Below, piece after piece: positions 1 through 5,650 of a stretch of DNA of 5,734 nt (positions within the stretch are counted from its first letter, which is position 1; each line of letters starts with the position of its first letter). This DNA is from an uncultured Kouleothrix sp. (GTDB taxonomy: Bacteria; Chloroflexota; Chloroflexia; Chloroflexales; Roseiflexaceae). The notes beneath the pieces were generated by a model. The model was not told the origin of the DNA and searched no databases. It was given only the letters and a program-made list of their open reading frames with translations. The translations under genes were made by a program, and so were the position numbers. The DNA lies in the NCBI GenBank assembly GCA_937858455.1, contig CALLYN010000001.1, positions 1-5,734 on the forward strand, written 5' to 3'.

Positions 1-2901
1 TGGCGCCGGGGTGCCAGTGCCGCCGGTGGCCAGCTGCGCCGACACCGACTGCTGCGCCGGGGCGGAAGGCGTGCTCGGCCCGCGCGCCTGGAGCAGCGCG
101 AACAGCTCGCCCTCGCGGCCCTCGTGGCAGTGCTTGAACTTCTTGCCGCTGCCGCACGGGCACAGATCGTTGCGCCCGATCTTGGCCGCCGTCGGCTTGC
201 GCACCGTCTTGGCGGCCTTGGCCTGCTCTTCGCTCTCGCCGGCGTGCTGGGCCTGCTGGAGGCGCTGCTGCTGCTCGGCCACCACCTGGCGCATGTACTG
301 CTCGTACTGGAACGACACCGGGATGATCTGGTAGACGATGTCGCGCTGAATGTTGTGCTTCAGCTCGTCGAACATGCCGTAGGCGTTGCGCTGGTACTCG
401 AGCAGCGGGTCGCGCTGGGCGATCGCCTGCATGCCGATCTCCTGGCGCAGGTCCTCCATGCCGGTCAGGTAGTCGATCCACTGGCGGTCGATCGCGCCCA
501 GCATCATGCGCCGCTCGACGTAGCGCATATTTTCGGCGGCGATCGCCTCCTCGCGCGCCATGTAGTCGTCTTCGACCTTTTCGAGCAGCAGGTCCTCGAT
601 CGCCGGCCGCTCGAGCTCGAGCAGCGACTCAGGCGTGATCTCGGCCGGCAGCATCGGGTCGATCGTGCGCACCGCCCGCAGCAGCGCCTCGGTGTCCCAC
701 TCCTCGCCCTCGGCCTCGGGCAGGTGCTGGTCGAGCAGGCTGCCGATCTCTTCGCCGATCATCTGCAGGATGCGGTCGCGCATGTTCTGGCCCTCGAGGA
801 TCGCGCGCCGGTCGGCGTAGATAATCGTGCGCTGCTTGTTCATCACGTCGTCGAACTCGACGGTGTGCTTGCGGTAGTCGAAGTTCTGGCCCTCGACGCG
901 CGTCTGCGCGCCTTCGATCGAGCGGTTGATCAGCCGCGCCTCGATCGGCACCTCGTCCTCAACGCCCAGCCGCTCCATGATCCCCTTCACGCGCTCCATC
1001 GGCCCGAAGCGGCGCATCAGCTCGTCTTCGAGCGAGAGGTAAAACCGCGACGAACCAGGGTCGCCCTGGCGGCCGGCGCGGCCGCGCAGCTGGTTGTCGA
1101 TCCGGCGGGCCTCGTGGCGCTCGGTGCCGATGATGTGCAGGCCGCCCATCGCCACGACCTTCTCGCGCTCGGCCTCGGTGCGGCGGGCGGCCTCGGCGCG
1201 GGCCTCGCTCAGCTGCTCGGGCGTGGCGTCTTCGAAGTCGATCTTGCGCTCGGCCAGGATCTCTTCGACCAGGCCGTCGGGGTTGCCGCCGAGCAGGATG
1301 TCGGTGCCGCGGCCGGCCATGTTGGTGGCGATCGTCACCGCGCCGAGCCGGCCGGCCTGCGCCACCACGTGCGCCTCGCGCTCGTGCTGCTTGGCGTTCA
1401 GCACCTCGTGCTTGACGCCATTGCGCCGCAGCAGCTCGCTCAGCCGCTCCGACGTCTCGACCGAGGTTGTGCCCACCAGCACCGGCCGGCCGGTCTCCTG
1501 CATCTCCTTGATCTCGCGCAGCACCGCATCGAACTTGGCCTTCTCGGTGCGGTAGATCTGGTCGTCCTGATCCTTGCGAACCATGGCCTTGTTCGTCGGG
1601 ATCACGGTGACGTCGATGTTGTAGATCTTGCCCAGCTCCTCGCGCTCGGTGTAGGCCGTGCCGGTCATGCCGCTGAGCTTTTTGTACATGCGGAAATAGT
1701 TCTGGAAGGTGATCGTCGCCAGCGTGACGTTCTCCTGCTTCACCGGAACATTTTCCTTGGCCTCAACCGCCTGGTGCAGGCCGTCGCTCCAGCGCCGGCC
1801 GGGCATCTTGCGCCCGGTGAACTCGTCGACGATCACCACCTCGCCGCCCTCGACGACGTAGTCGTGGTCGCGGTGGTAGACGAACTGGGCCTTCATGGCG
1901 TTGTCGAGGAAGTGCGTGAGCTGGTAGTACTTCGGGTCGTACAGGCTTTCGCGCTCGGGGATGCCCAGCGCGTGCTCCATCTTCGCGATGCCCTGGTCGG
2001 TCATCTGGATGCCCTTGCTGCGCGGGTCGATCATGAAGTCGCCGTCGGGATCGATGCCCTCTTTCTTCACCTGGTCGGGGGTGACGCTGCTGGGCTTGAG
2101 CATGGGCACCAGGCGGGCGAAGCGCCGGTACTCGTCGCTGCTCTCATGCGACGGGCCTGAGATGATCAGCGGGGTGCGCGCCTCGTCGATCAGGATGTTG
2201 TCGACCTCGTCGACGATCGCGTAGTGCAGCGGTCGCTGCACCAGCTGGCTCAGCTCGACGACCATATTATCGCGCAGGTAGTCGAAGCCGAACTCGTTGT
2301 TGGTGCCATAGGTAATATCGGCGGCGTAGGCCTCGCGGCGCGCGCACGGCCGCCAGTGCACCAGGCGCTGGTCCTCGGGGTTCGCGTCCGGGTCGATATA
2401 CTCCGGGTCGAACAGCGCCGAGTAGTCGTGGGCGATGAAGCCGACGCTGAGGCCCAGCCGGTGGTAGATCGGCCCCATCCAGCCGGCGCCGACTTTCGCC
2501 AGGTAGTCGTTCACCGTCACCAGGTGGCAGCCGCGGCCCTCGAGCGCGTTCAGGTACAGCGGCAGGGTTGCCACCAGCGTCTTGCCCTCGCCGGTTTTCA
2601 TTTCGGCGATCTTGCCCTGGTGCAGCACAATGCCGCCGATCAGCTGCACGCGGTAGTGGAACTGGCCGATCGTGCGGCGCGCGGCCTCGCGCACAGTGGC
2701 AAAGGCCTCGGGCAGAATATCGTCGAGCGTCTCGCCATCGGCCAGCCGGGCCTTGAACTCGCTGGTCTTCTCGGCCAGCTGCGCGTCGGTCAGGGCGCGG
2801 AACTCGGCCTCGAGCGACTCGATCTCGTCGGCGAGCGGCGCGATCTGCTTGACCACGCGGTCGTTGCTGTCGCCAACTATTTTCTTAAGAAAGTTGAACA
2901 T
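1..2901 (-). CDS. secA: Preprotein translocase subunit SecA (3' end cut by the window edge)
   Basis: SecA is the cytoplasmic ATPase motor that pushes unfolded preproteins through the SecYEG channel. The frame is open for 967 codons and leaves the window at base 1 without a stop. Visible landmarks are: N-terminus MFNFLKKIVGDSNDR; Walker A MKTGEGKT at residues 101-108 (Lys107); GTNNEFGFDYLRDN before the Walker B DEVD at 231-234, continuing ILIDEARTPLIISG; the second nucleotide-binding fold with TNMAGRGTDI at 526-535 and QLRGRAGRQGDPG at 604-616; and a C-terminal zinc-binding SEC-C motif CPCGSGKKFKHCH (Cys914, Cys916, Cys925, His926). The ATG is fixed by an in-frame TAG immediately upstream and by GGAG at 2909-2912, seven bases away. 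Two features are unusual: an extra segment at about 165-187 compared with the Escherichia coli protein, and at least 41 residues after the zinc motif, rich in Ala, Pro, Ser, Thr, Gly and Gln. Identity is certain; only the C-terminal end is unseen. Confidence 0.98.
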   Translation of the reverse strand, partial: MFNFLKKIVGDSNDRVVKQIAPLADEIESLEAEFRALTDAQLAEKTSEFKARLADGETLDDILPEAFATVREAARRTIGQFHYRVQLIGGIVLHQGKIAEMKTGEGKTLVATLPLYLNALEGRGCHLVTVNDYLAKVGAGWMGPIYHRLGLSVGFIAHDYSALFDPEYIDPDANPEDQRLVHWRPCARREAYAADITYGTNNEFGFDYLRDNMVVELSQLVQRPLHYAIVDEVDNILIDEARTPLIISGPSHESSDEYRRFARLVPMLKPSSVTPDQVKKEGIDPDGDFMIDPRSKGIQMTDQGIAKMEHALGIPERESLYDPKYYQLTHFLDNAMKAQFVYHRDHDYVVEGGEVVIVDEFTGRKMPGRRWSDGLHQAVEAKENVPVKQENVTLATITFQNYFRMYKKLSGMTGTAYTEREELGKIYNIDVTVIPTNKAMVRKDQDDQIYRTEKAKFDAVLREIKEMQETGRPVLVGTTSVETSERLSELLRRNGVKHEVLNAKQHEREAHVVAQAGRLGAVTIATNMAGRGTDILLGGNPDGLVEEILAERKIDFEDATPEQLSEARAEAARRTEAEREKVVAMGGLHIIGTERHEARRIDNQLRGRAGRQGDPGSSRFYLSLEDELMRRFGPMERVKGIMERLGVEDEVPIEARLINRSIEGAQTRVEGQNFDYRKHTVEFDDVMNKQRTIIYADRRAILEGQNMRDRILQMIGEEIGSLLDQHLPEAEGEEWDTEALLRAVRTIDPMLPAEITPESLLELERPAIEDLLLEKVEDDYMAREEAIAAENMRYVERRMMLGAIDRQWIDYLTGMEDLRQEIGMQAIAQRDPLLEYQRNAYGMFDELKHNIQRDIVYQIIPVSFQYEQYMRQVVAEQQQRLQQAQHAGESEEQAKAAKTVRKPTAAKIGRNDLCPCGSGKKFKHCHEGREGELFALLQARGPSTPSAPAQQSVSAQLATGGTGTPAP

Positions 2902-2930
2902 CTATCTTCTCCGGTCGGCAGTCGGTAGTC

Positions 2931-2984
2931 GCCAGCCAGCGCGGTTGAGCCCGGCTGGCCGCCGGCTGACTACAGTAGGCCGGC
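2931..2984 (-). promoter_or_regulatory. Two adjacent inverted repeats in the secA leader
   Basis: Two potential RNA hairpins lie between the predicted secA promoter and its ribosome binding site. The one nearer the gene pairs GCCAGCC (2931-2937) with GGCTGGC (2953-2959), a perfect 7-bp stem with a 15-base loop. The one farther upstream pairs two copies of the self-complementary GCCGGC (2961-2966 and 2979-2984) around a 12-base loop. In a GC-rich genome short stems of this kind arise by chance. No T-run follows either hairpin, so they are not intrinsic terminators. They might affect leader folding or access to the ribosome binding site, but this is inference only. Confidence 0.3.
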
Positions 2985-3065
2985 ATGTCGCAAACGCGCC
3001 CCTCGGCGCTCGATGCGCGAGGAGCGGCGTACAGCGGGCACGTAGCGCTTCGTCGTGCGGCGCAT
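2970..3065 (-). CDS. Possible 31-residue leader peptide upstream of secA
   Basis: A small ATG-to-TAG frame lies wholly within the secA leader. Its ATG is separated by eight bases from the end of the predicted TATAAT box, so the transcript would start at or within one or two bases of the start codon and the peptide would have to be translated in leaderless fashion. The product begins MRRTTKRYVPAVRR and is very basic, with ten Arg and one Lys in 31 residues. Its stop codon falls in the loop of the upstream leader hairpin. It has no hydrophobic segment, so it is not a SecM-like secreted peptide. I recognise no family. It may be a chance frame in Arg-rich GC sequence; the position relative to the promoter is the only argument for it. 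Confidence 0.18.
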   Translation of the reverse strand: MRRTTKRYVPAVRRSSRIERRGARLRHAGLL

Positions 3066-3073
3066 TGCGGGTT

Positions 3074-3103
3074 ATTATACCCGACGCGCGGCGCGTTCGG
3101 CAA
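3074..3103 (-). promoter_or_regulatory. Predicted sigma-70-type promoter of secA
   Basis: On the minus strand a perfect TATAAT (3074-3079) is preceded, 18 bases upstream, by TTGCCG (3098-3103), which matches TTGACA at four of six positions. Transcription would start near 3066-3067, giving a leader of about 165 nt before the secA ATG. The A/T-rich box stands out sharply against the GC-rich surroundings. It lies downstream of the neighbouring gene's terminator, so secA is probably transcribed from here independently. This is motif-based only; no start site is known. Confidence 0.6.
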
Positions 3104-3128
3104 GTGAGCAGATTACTACTCCAGGCTG

Positions 3129-3154
3129 GTGCAATGTCAGTTTCCTGATTGCAC
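3129..3154. repeat. Inverted repeat upstream of the secA promoter
   Basis: GTGCAA (3129-3134) and TTGCAC (3149-3154) form the outer arms, and TCAG (3137-3140) and CTGA (3145-3148) continue the pairing, with a two-base bulge (3135-3136) and a four-base loop. In all there are ten base pairs. Read as minus-strand RNA the loop is GAAA, a GNRA tetraloop closed by TCAG/CTGA. As DNA the GTGCAAT/ATTGCAC arms could be an operator; the element ends 25 bases before the predicted -35 box of secA. It lies beyond the terminator of the upstream gene, so it should not normally be transcribed from that side. Its function is unknown. Confidence 0.45.
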
Positions 3155-3175
3155 GCGCCCTGACTGCCGCTGGCG

Positions 3176-3212
3176 CACAACAAAGCCGAGCCGCGCAAAC
3201 GCGCGGCTCGGC
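3176..3212 (-). terminator. Rho-independent terminator of the Yip1-family gene
   Basis: A perfect 12-bp inverted repeat, GCCGAGCCGCGC (3185-3196) and GCGCGGCTCGGC (3201-3212), encloses a four-base loop. In the minus-strand direction the stem is followed by TTTGTTGTG (3184-3176), an acceptable U-rich tail. It begins 27 bases after the stop codon of the Yip1-family gene. This is where an intrinsic terminator is expected, and it separates that gene from secA. No T-run follows in the plus direction, so it acts on minus-strand transcripts only. Confidence 0.85.
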
Positions 3213-3239
3213 CGGTACGATCGGGCGGCTGCCGAGTGA

Positions 3240-3848
3240 TTACGGTGAGCTGAGCGCGCCCGAGGCGGCGGCGGCGCTGAGGCCGATCGCCGCCAGCACG
3301 AACGTCAGGATCGCGCCGGCGATCCACATCGCGATGATCGACAGCACGACGGTGATGATCGCCTTGTTCTGATCGAGGTTCATGCTCGAGCGGGTGGCCA
3401 GGTAGCCAAGGTACAGCTGGTACAGGCCGAGCACAAACGTAGCAGGCAGCAGCAGGCAGTTGAGGAGCGGGATGGCATTGACAATGCCGCTGACGGCCAG
3501 AATAGGCGCGGTGTAGAGCGAGGTGGTGTAGAACACTTCGTCCTGCGTTCCGGTGCCGCCCTGGCTCTTGCCGATCGTGTAGACGAGGAACGAGAACACG
3601 AAGAAGTTCAGCAGCGGGCCGACGATGCCAATCACCAGGCCGCCGATCAGGCCGCCGACGCCGCCGGTGAGTAGGCCGAACAGCGCGCCGACAATGCCGG
3701 CCAGCGCCGCCGCGACACCGACATAGATCAGGCCTTCGCGCTGGCCGCCGCGCCGCTCGAACTGCTCGAACGACTGCACGCTTGGCTTGGTCAGTACGGC
3801 GACGCTCTGGTTAAGCATGTCGCCAATCGATACGCCCTGAACAATCAT
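3240..3848 (-). CDS. Yip1-family multi-pass membrane protein
   Basis: This gene encodes a 202-residue integral membrane protein resembling the bacterial Yip1 domain family, whose biochemical role in bacteria is not established. A soluble N-terminus of about 38 residues (containing SVQSFEQFERR) is followed by roughly five hydrophobic segments near residues 39-62, 65-93, 111-134, 135-152 and 162-192. A glycine-rich polar loop, GKSQGGTGTQDEVFYTTSLY, lies at about 93-112 before the third segment. This loop followed by a Pro-containing helix (APILAVSGIVNAIPLLN) is typical of the family. The first hydrophobic stretch is Gly/Ala-rich with GG repeats. The ATG at 3848 was chosen over an in-frame TTG nine codons upstream because AAAGGAG sits nine bases before this ATG and would lie inside the longer frame. 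The stop is TAA, followed by a strong terminator. It is probably monocistronic. The family call rests on overall pattern and is moderately firm. Confidence 0.82.
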   Translation of the reverse strand: MIVQGVSIGDMLNQSVAVLTKPSVQSFEQFERRGGQREGLIYVGVAAALAGIVGALFGLLTGGVGGLIGGLVIGIVGPLLNFFVFSFLVYTIGKSQGGTGTQDEVFYTTSLYTAPILAVSGIVNAIPLLNCLLLPATFVLGLYQLYLGYLATRSSMNLDQNKAIITVVLSIIAMWIAGAILTFVLAAIGLSAAAASGALSSP

Positions 3849-3857
3849 AGCCGCGAT

Positions 3858-3864
3858 CTCCTTT
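3858..3864 (-). promoter_or_regulatory. Ribosome binding site that decides the Yip1-gene start
   Basis: AAAGGAG on the minus strand, complementary to the 3' end of 16S rRNA, lies nine bases before the ATG at 3848. The alternative TTG start at 3875 would place this site inside the coding sequence and has no comparable motif before it. The shorter product is therefore preferred. Confidence 0.75.
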
Positions 3865-3895
3865 GCGAGGTACAAAATGCGTACGAACGGGCCAC

Positions 3896-3926
3896 AGTAT
3901 CACAGAGCCGGCTAACGGTTGGTCGA
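3896..3926 (-). promoter_or_regulatory. Weak promoter candidate for the Yip1-family gene
   Basis: The minus strand reads TGTGATACT, an extended -10-like element whose hexamer GATACT (3896-3901) matches TATAAT at four of six positions. TCGACC (3921-3926) is a possible -35, but the 19-base spacing is long. A second candidate -10, TACAAT (3947-3952, five of six), has no recognisable -35. The gene presumably has a promoter in the 177-base gap 3849-4025, but I cannot choose between these. The gap shows nothing else beyond the ribosome binding site and two weak overlapping hairpins (3978-3996 and 3994-4006). Confidence 0.22.
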
Positions 3927-4025
3927 TCTCCCCCTTTCTTACCCCGATTGTACATCAGCACGTCCGCGCCGGAGCTTGCGATTCGGTGACAATCGCCTGC
4001 TAGGCGCGCAATCCAGCTGCGGTGC

Positions 4026-5495
4026 CTAGAGCCCGTCGTCGGGCAAGGGCCGCGTGGGCGGTGCGAGCGGGCGCGCCTCGTACACCACCCGCGGGTCGAT
4101 CACAGTGACGCCGGACGGCGGCAGCACGCCGGCGCCGTAGGTGTAGAAGTCGTTCCAGGGCTGGTAGTGGGTGAAGAAGTTGTCGAGGTGCTTGACGCTG
4201 CCATCGGGCATTGTGACGGTGCGGATCAGGGTGACGTCCATGCCGGCGCGGCCGTGCACCAGCTGGCGAACCTGGCCGCTGCTCAGCTGGTGGTCGTACT
4301 GCCAGGTGGCGCCGCCGGGCTTCACGACATTTTTGGTGAACGGCCCCTCGTAGCTGACGCTCCGGCCGTCGCTGGTGCCCCACAGCTCAAACGTCACCGT
4401 CGAGGCGGCGAGGTCGGCCGCAGTGGCGATGGTGATCGGGCCGGGCGTATCGTTGCGCCACTTGAAGTCGCGCGTCGGGCTGAACACCGTGGCGTCGAAG
4501 CCCAGAATATTTTCGTAGAAGTACACCACGTAGGTGTGGCCGGCGCGCTCGGTGATCTCCATGCCGGCGTTCGACGCGGCGCGGAACAGGGTGGTGGCCA
4601 CCTGGCACAGCCCGCCGCCGACTACCTTTTCGAGCTTGCCGCCGACGATCGCGTAGCCTTCGACAAAGCCTTCCTCTTCGGAAAAGTTGCCGGCGCTCAG
4701 AAATGAGTGTTCCTGGCCGGGCTGCACCACCACGCCGTCGAACAGCGCCGCCGCGCGCGCGATATTGTCGCGCCGCTCGGCCGCCGAGGTGCGAAAGCCG
4801 GTGACGGCCCGCCCCAGCAGCACCAGCGGCTGGGCCGGCGCGGCCTGCGCCTGCGCGGCCGGGCGCTCGTTCAGCAGCTGGCGGCCAAGCTGGCTGAGCT
4901 GGACTTCGTAGGGCGTGCCGGCGTTCTCGGGGTGCAGCTCGAAGCGCGCGCGCTCGAAGTACTGCACCACGTAAAATTTTCCGTCGAGCGGGTTGATCTC
5001 GCCGAACTCCTCCGAGATCGGCAGCCCAAACGCGGCGAGCCCGCCGCGCCCCTGCCAGAAGCCGCGGAACGAGCCGCCCAGCGAGTGGCCGCTTTCGGCG
5101 AAGAATGTGCGGTCGGCTGCGGGCGCGGCCGCGAGCCACTGAAATGCGGGCTCGGCGCGCCCCTCGGTGAAGTGCCGGCCGAGCAGCGAGAGCGACACAT
5201 AGAACTCGGGCGGAAGCTCGGGGTGCAGCTCAAAGCGCGCGCGCTCGAAATACTGCACGCGTATGCCGTCTTCGTCGAACACCTCGGTGAGCGGCAGGCC
5301 AAAGATGTCGATGCCGCCGTGGGTGTCGTAGAAGCGCTTGATCGCCAGGCCGACGTTGTGGCCGGTTTCGGGGAAGTAGGCGAACCCGCTGCCGCCGGCC
5401 GGCTGCGCGCCGACCGAGCGAGCGAGCGCTGGCACGGCCGGCGCGAAGTTCAGTGCGACGAGCGCGACAATCAGCAGCTGGATACGTCGGTGCAT
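4026..5495 (-). CDS. Secreted VanW-family protein with two N-terminal repeats
   Basis: This gene encodes a 489-residue exported protein. Residues 1-26 form a signal peptide: MHRR, a hydrophobic core LLIVALVALNFAPAV, then a probable cleavage after ALA. Two homologous repeats follow at about 36-112 and 131-210. Each runs F-x-E-[ST]-GH ... GG-x-x-x-FG-L-P-[IL]-[ST]-E ... VQYFERARFELHPE ... LGR. An Ala/Gln/Pro linker (about 211-223) leads to the VanW domain (about 230-375), recognised by NIARAAALFDGVVVQPGQEHSF, GYAIVGGKLEKVVGGGLCQVATT with Cys297, and the DATVFSPTRDFKWRN block. A C-terminal part (about 415-455) contains VTLIRTVTMPDGS and DNFFTHYQPWNDFYTYG. VanW occurs in vancomycin-resistance clusters and in many unrelated bacteria; its biochemical role is unknown, and nothing here suggests glycopeptide resistance. 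The start has GAGG six bases upstream and a strong promoter. The protein probably acts outside the membrane. Confidence 0.93.
   Translation of the reverse strand: MHRRIQLLIVALVALNFAPAVPALARSVGAQPAGGSGFAYFPETGHNVGLAIKRFYDTHGGIDIFGLPLTEVFDEDGIRVQYFERARFELHPELPPEFYVSLSLLGRHFTEGRAEPAFQWLAAAPAADRTFFAESGHSLGGSFRGFWQGRGGLAAFGLPISEEFGEINPLDGKFYVVQYFERARFELHPENAGTPYEVQLSQLGRQLLNERPAAQAQAAPAQPLVLLGRAVTGFRTSAAERRDNIARAAALFDGVVVQPGQEHSFLSAGNFSEEEGFVEGYAIVGGKLEKVVGGGLCQVATTLFRAASNAGMEITERAGHTYVVYFYENILGFDATVFSPTRDFKWRNDTPGPITIATAADLAASTVTFELWGTSDGRSVSYEGPFTKNVVKPGGATWQYDHQLSSGQVRQLVHGRAGMDVTLIRTVTMPDGSVKHLDNFFTHYQPWNDFYTYGAGVLPPSGVTVIDPRVVYEARPLAPPTRPLPDDGL
4926..4967 (-). repeat. Intragenic direct repeat, copy 2 (vanW gene)
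   Basis: This is the downstream copy, in the coding direction, of a 42-bp direct repeat. It encodes VQYFERARFELHPE at residues 177-190 and matches the other copy (5217-5258) at 40 of 42 bases. It forms the most conserved strand of the second N-terminal repeat module. Confidence 0.9.
5217..5258 (-). repeat. Intragenic direct repeat, copy 1 (vanW gene)
   Basis: This is the upstream copy, in the coding direction, of the 42-bp direct repeat. It encodes VQYFERARFELHPE at residues 80-93. It differs from the copy at 4926-4967 by two G/A changes, both silent. The copies are 291 bp (97 codons) apart, the period of the N-terminal module. Confidence 0.9.
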
Positions 5496-5602
5496 TGGGA
5501 ACCTCGGAATGTGGCCGGGCAGTTGGCGATTGCGGGGTATGGATGCGCTAGAGATATGGTGCTATGGCGCGCGCTGTGCCAGGCAAGAGTTCTACGCTGC
5601 CG

Positions 5603-5631
5603 AGTATAGCATAGATAGGGCTAACTACCAA
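5603..5631 (-). promoter_or_regulatory. Predicted promoter of the VanW-family gene
   Basis: On the minus strand TTGGTA (5626-5631, four of six to TTGACA) and TATACT (5603-5608, five of six to TATAAT) are separated by exactly 17 bases. TGC directly before the -10 adds an extended -10 element. Transcription would begin near 5596, leaving about 100 nt of leader before the ATG at 5495. The -35 lies only six bases after the stop codon of the upstream partial gene. I see no clear operator or riboswitch in the leader. Confidence 0.65.
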
Positions 5632-5636
5632 CAACC

Positions 5637-5650
5637 GCTAGGCGCCTAGC
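5637..5650. repeat. Perfect 14-bp palindrome at a stop codon
   Basis: GCTAGGCGCCTAGC is fully self-complementary. It overlaps the last codons and the TAG stop (5638-5640) of the upstream partial gene and lies five bases from the -35 box of the VanW gene. As RNA it could form only a 5-bp stem with a GCGC loop and no clean T-run follows, so it is at best a weak terminator. It could equally be a protein-binding site or a chance consequence of codon composition. Confidence 0.4.

Noticed and set aside
124..2160. A 678-codon open frame on the plus strand
   Set aside because: It lies entirely antisense to secA. Its composition (dominated by Leu, Ala, Val, Asp, His, Arg) is the typical mirror of a GC3-rich gene, and no domain is recognisable. 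The minus-strand frame is unmistakable SecA.
2224..2928. A 234-codon plus-strand frame over the secA 5' region
   Set aside because: It is a shadow of the SecA N-terminal coding sequence, without domain or plausible ribosome binding site, and overlaps the SecA Walker A and DEVD region.
2885..3103. A 72-codon minus-strand frame starting in the secA promoter
   Set aside because: It would start upstream of the predicted transcription start, overlaps the secA start in another frame, and lacks a ribosome binding site and domain.
2902..3239. A tRNA or other known structured RNA gene in the largest gap
   Set aside because: No cloverleaf, conserved T-loop or CCA end is visible on either strand; the gap is accounted for by leader, promoter, inverted repeat and terminator.
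2902..3327. A 141-codon minus-strand frame in the gap between the Yip1 gene and secA
   Set aside because: It begins inside the Yip1-gene coding region, crosses the strong terminator and the secA promoter, and has Arg/Ala/Pro-rich composition with no recognisable domain.
3978..4006. Overlapping hairpins after the vanW stop codon as a terminator
   Set aside because: The stems are only 6 bp (3978-3983 with 3991-3996) and 5 bp (3994-3998 with 4002-4006), share bases so cannot form together, and have no T-run after them.
4026..5495. A vancomycin-resistance gene
   Set aside because: The VanW domain alone does not confer resistance, and none of the ligase, dehydrogenase or dipeptidase genes of resistance clusters is present in the window.
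4167..5609. Two consecutive plus-strand frames opposite the vanW gene (4167-4706 and 4707-5609)
   Set aside because: They are antisense to a clear signal-peptide and VanW-domain protein and show the same repetitive Ala/Arg/Leu/Val mirror composition.
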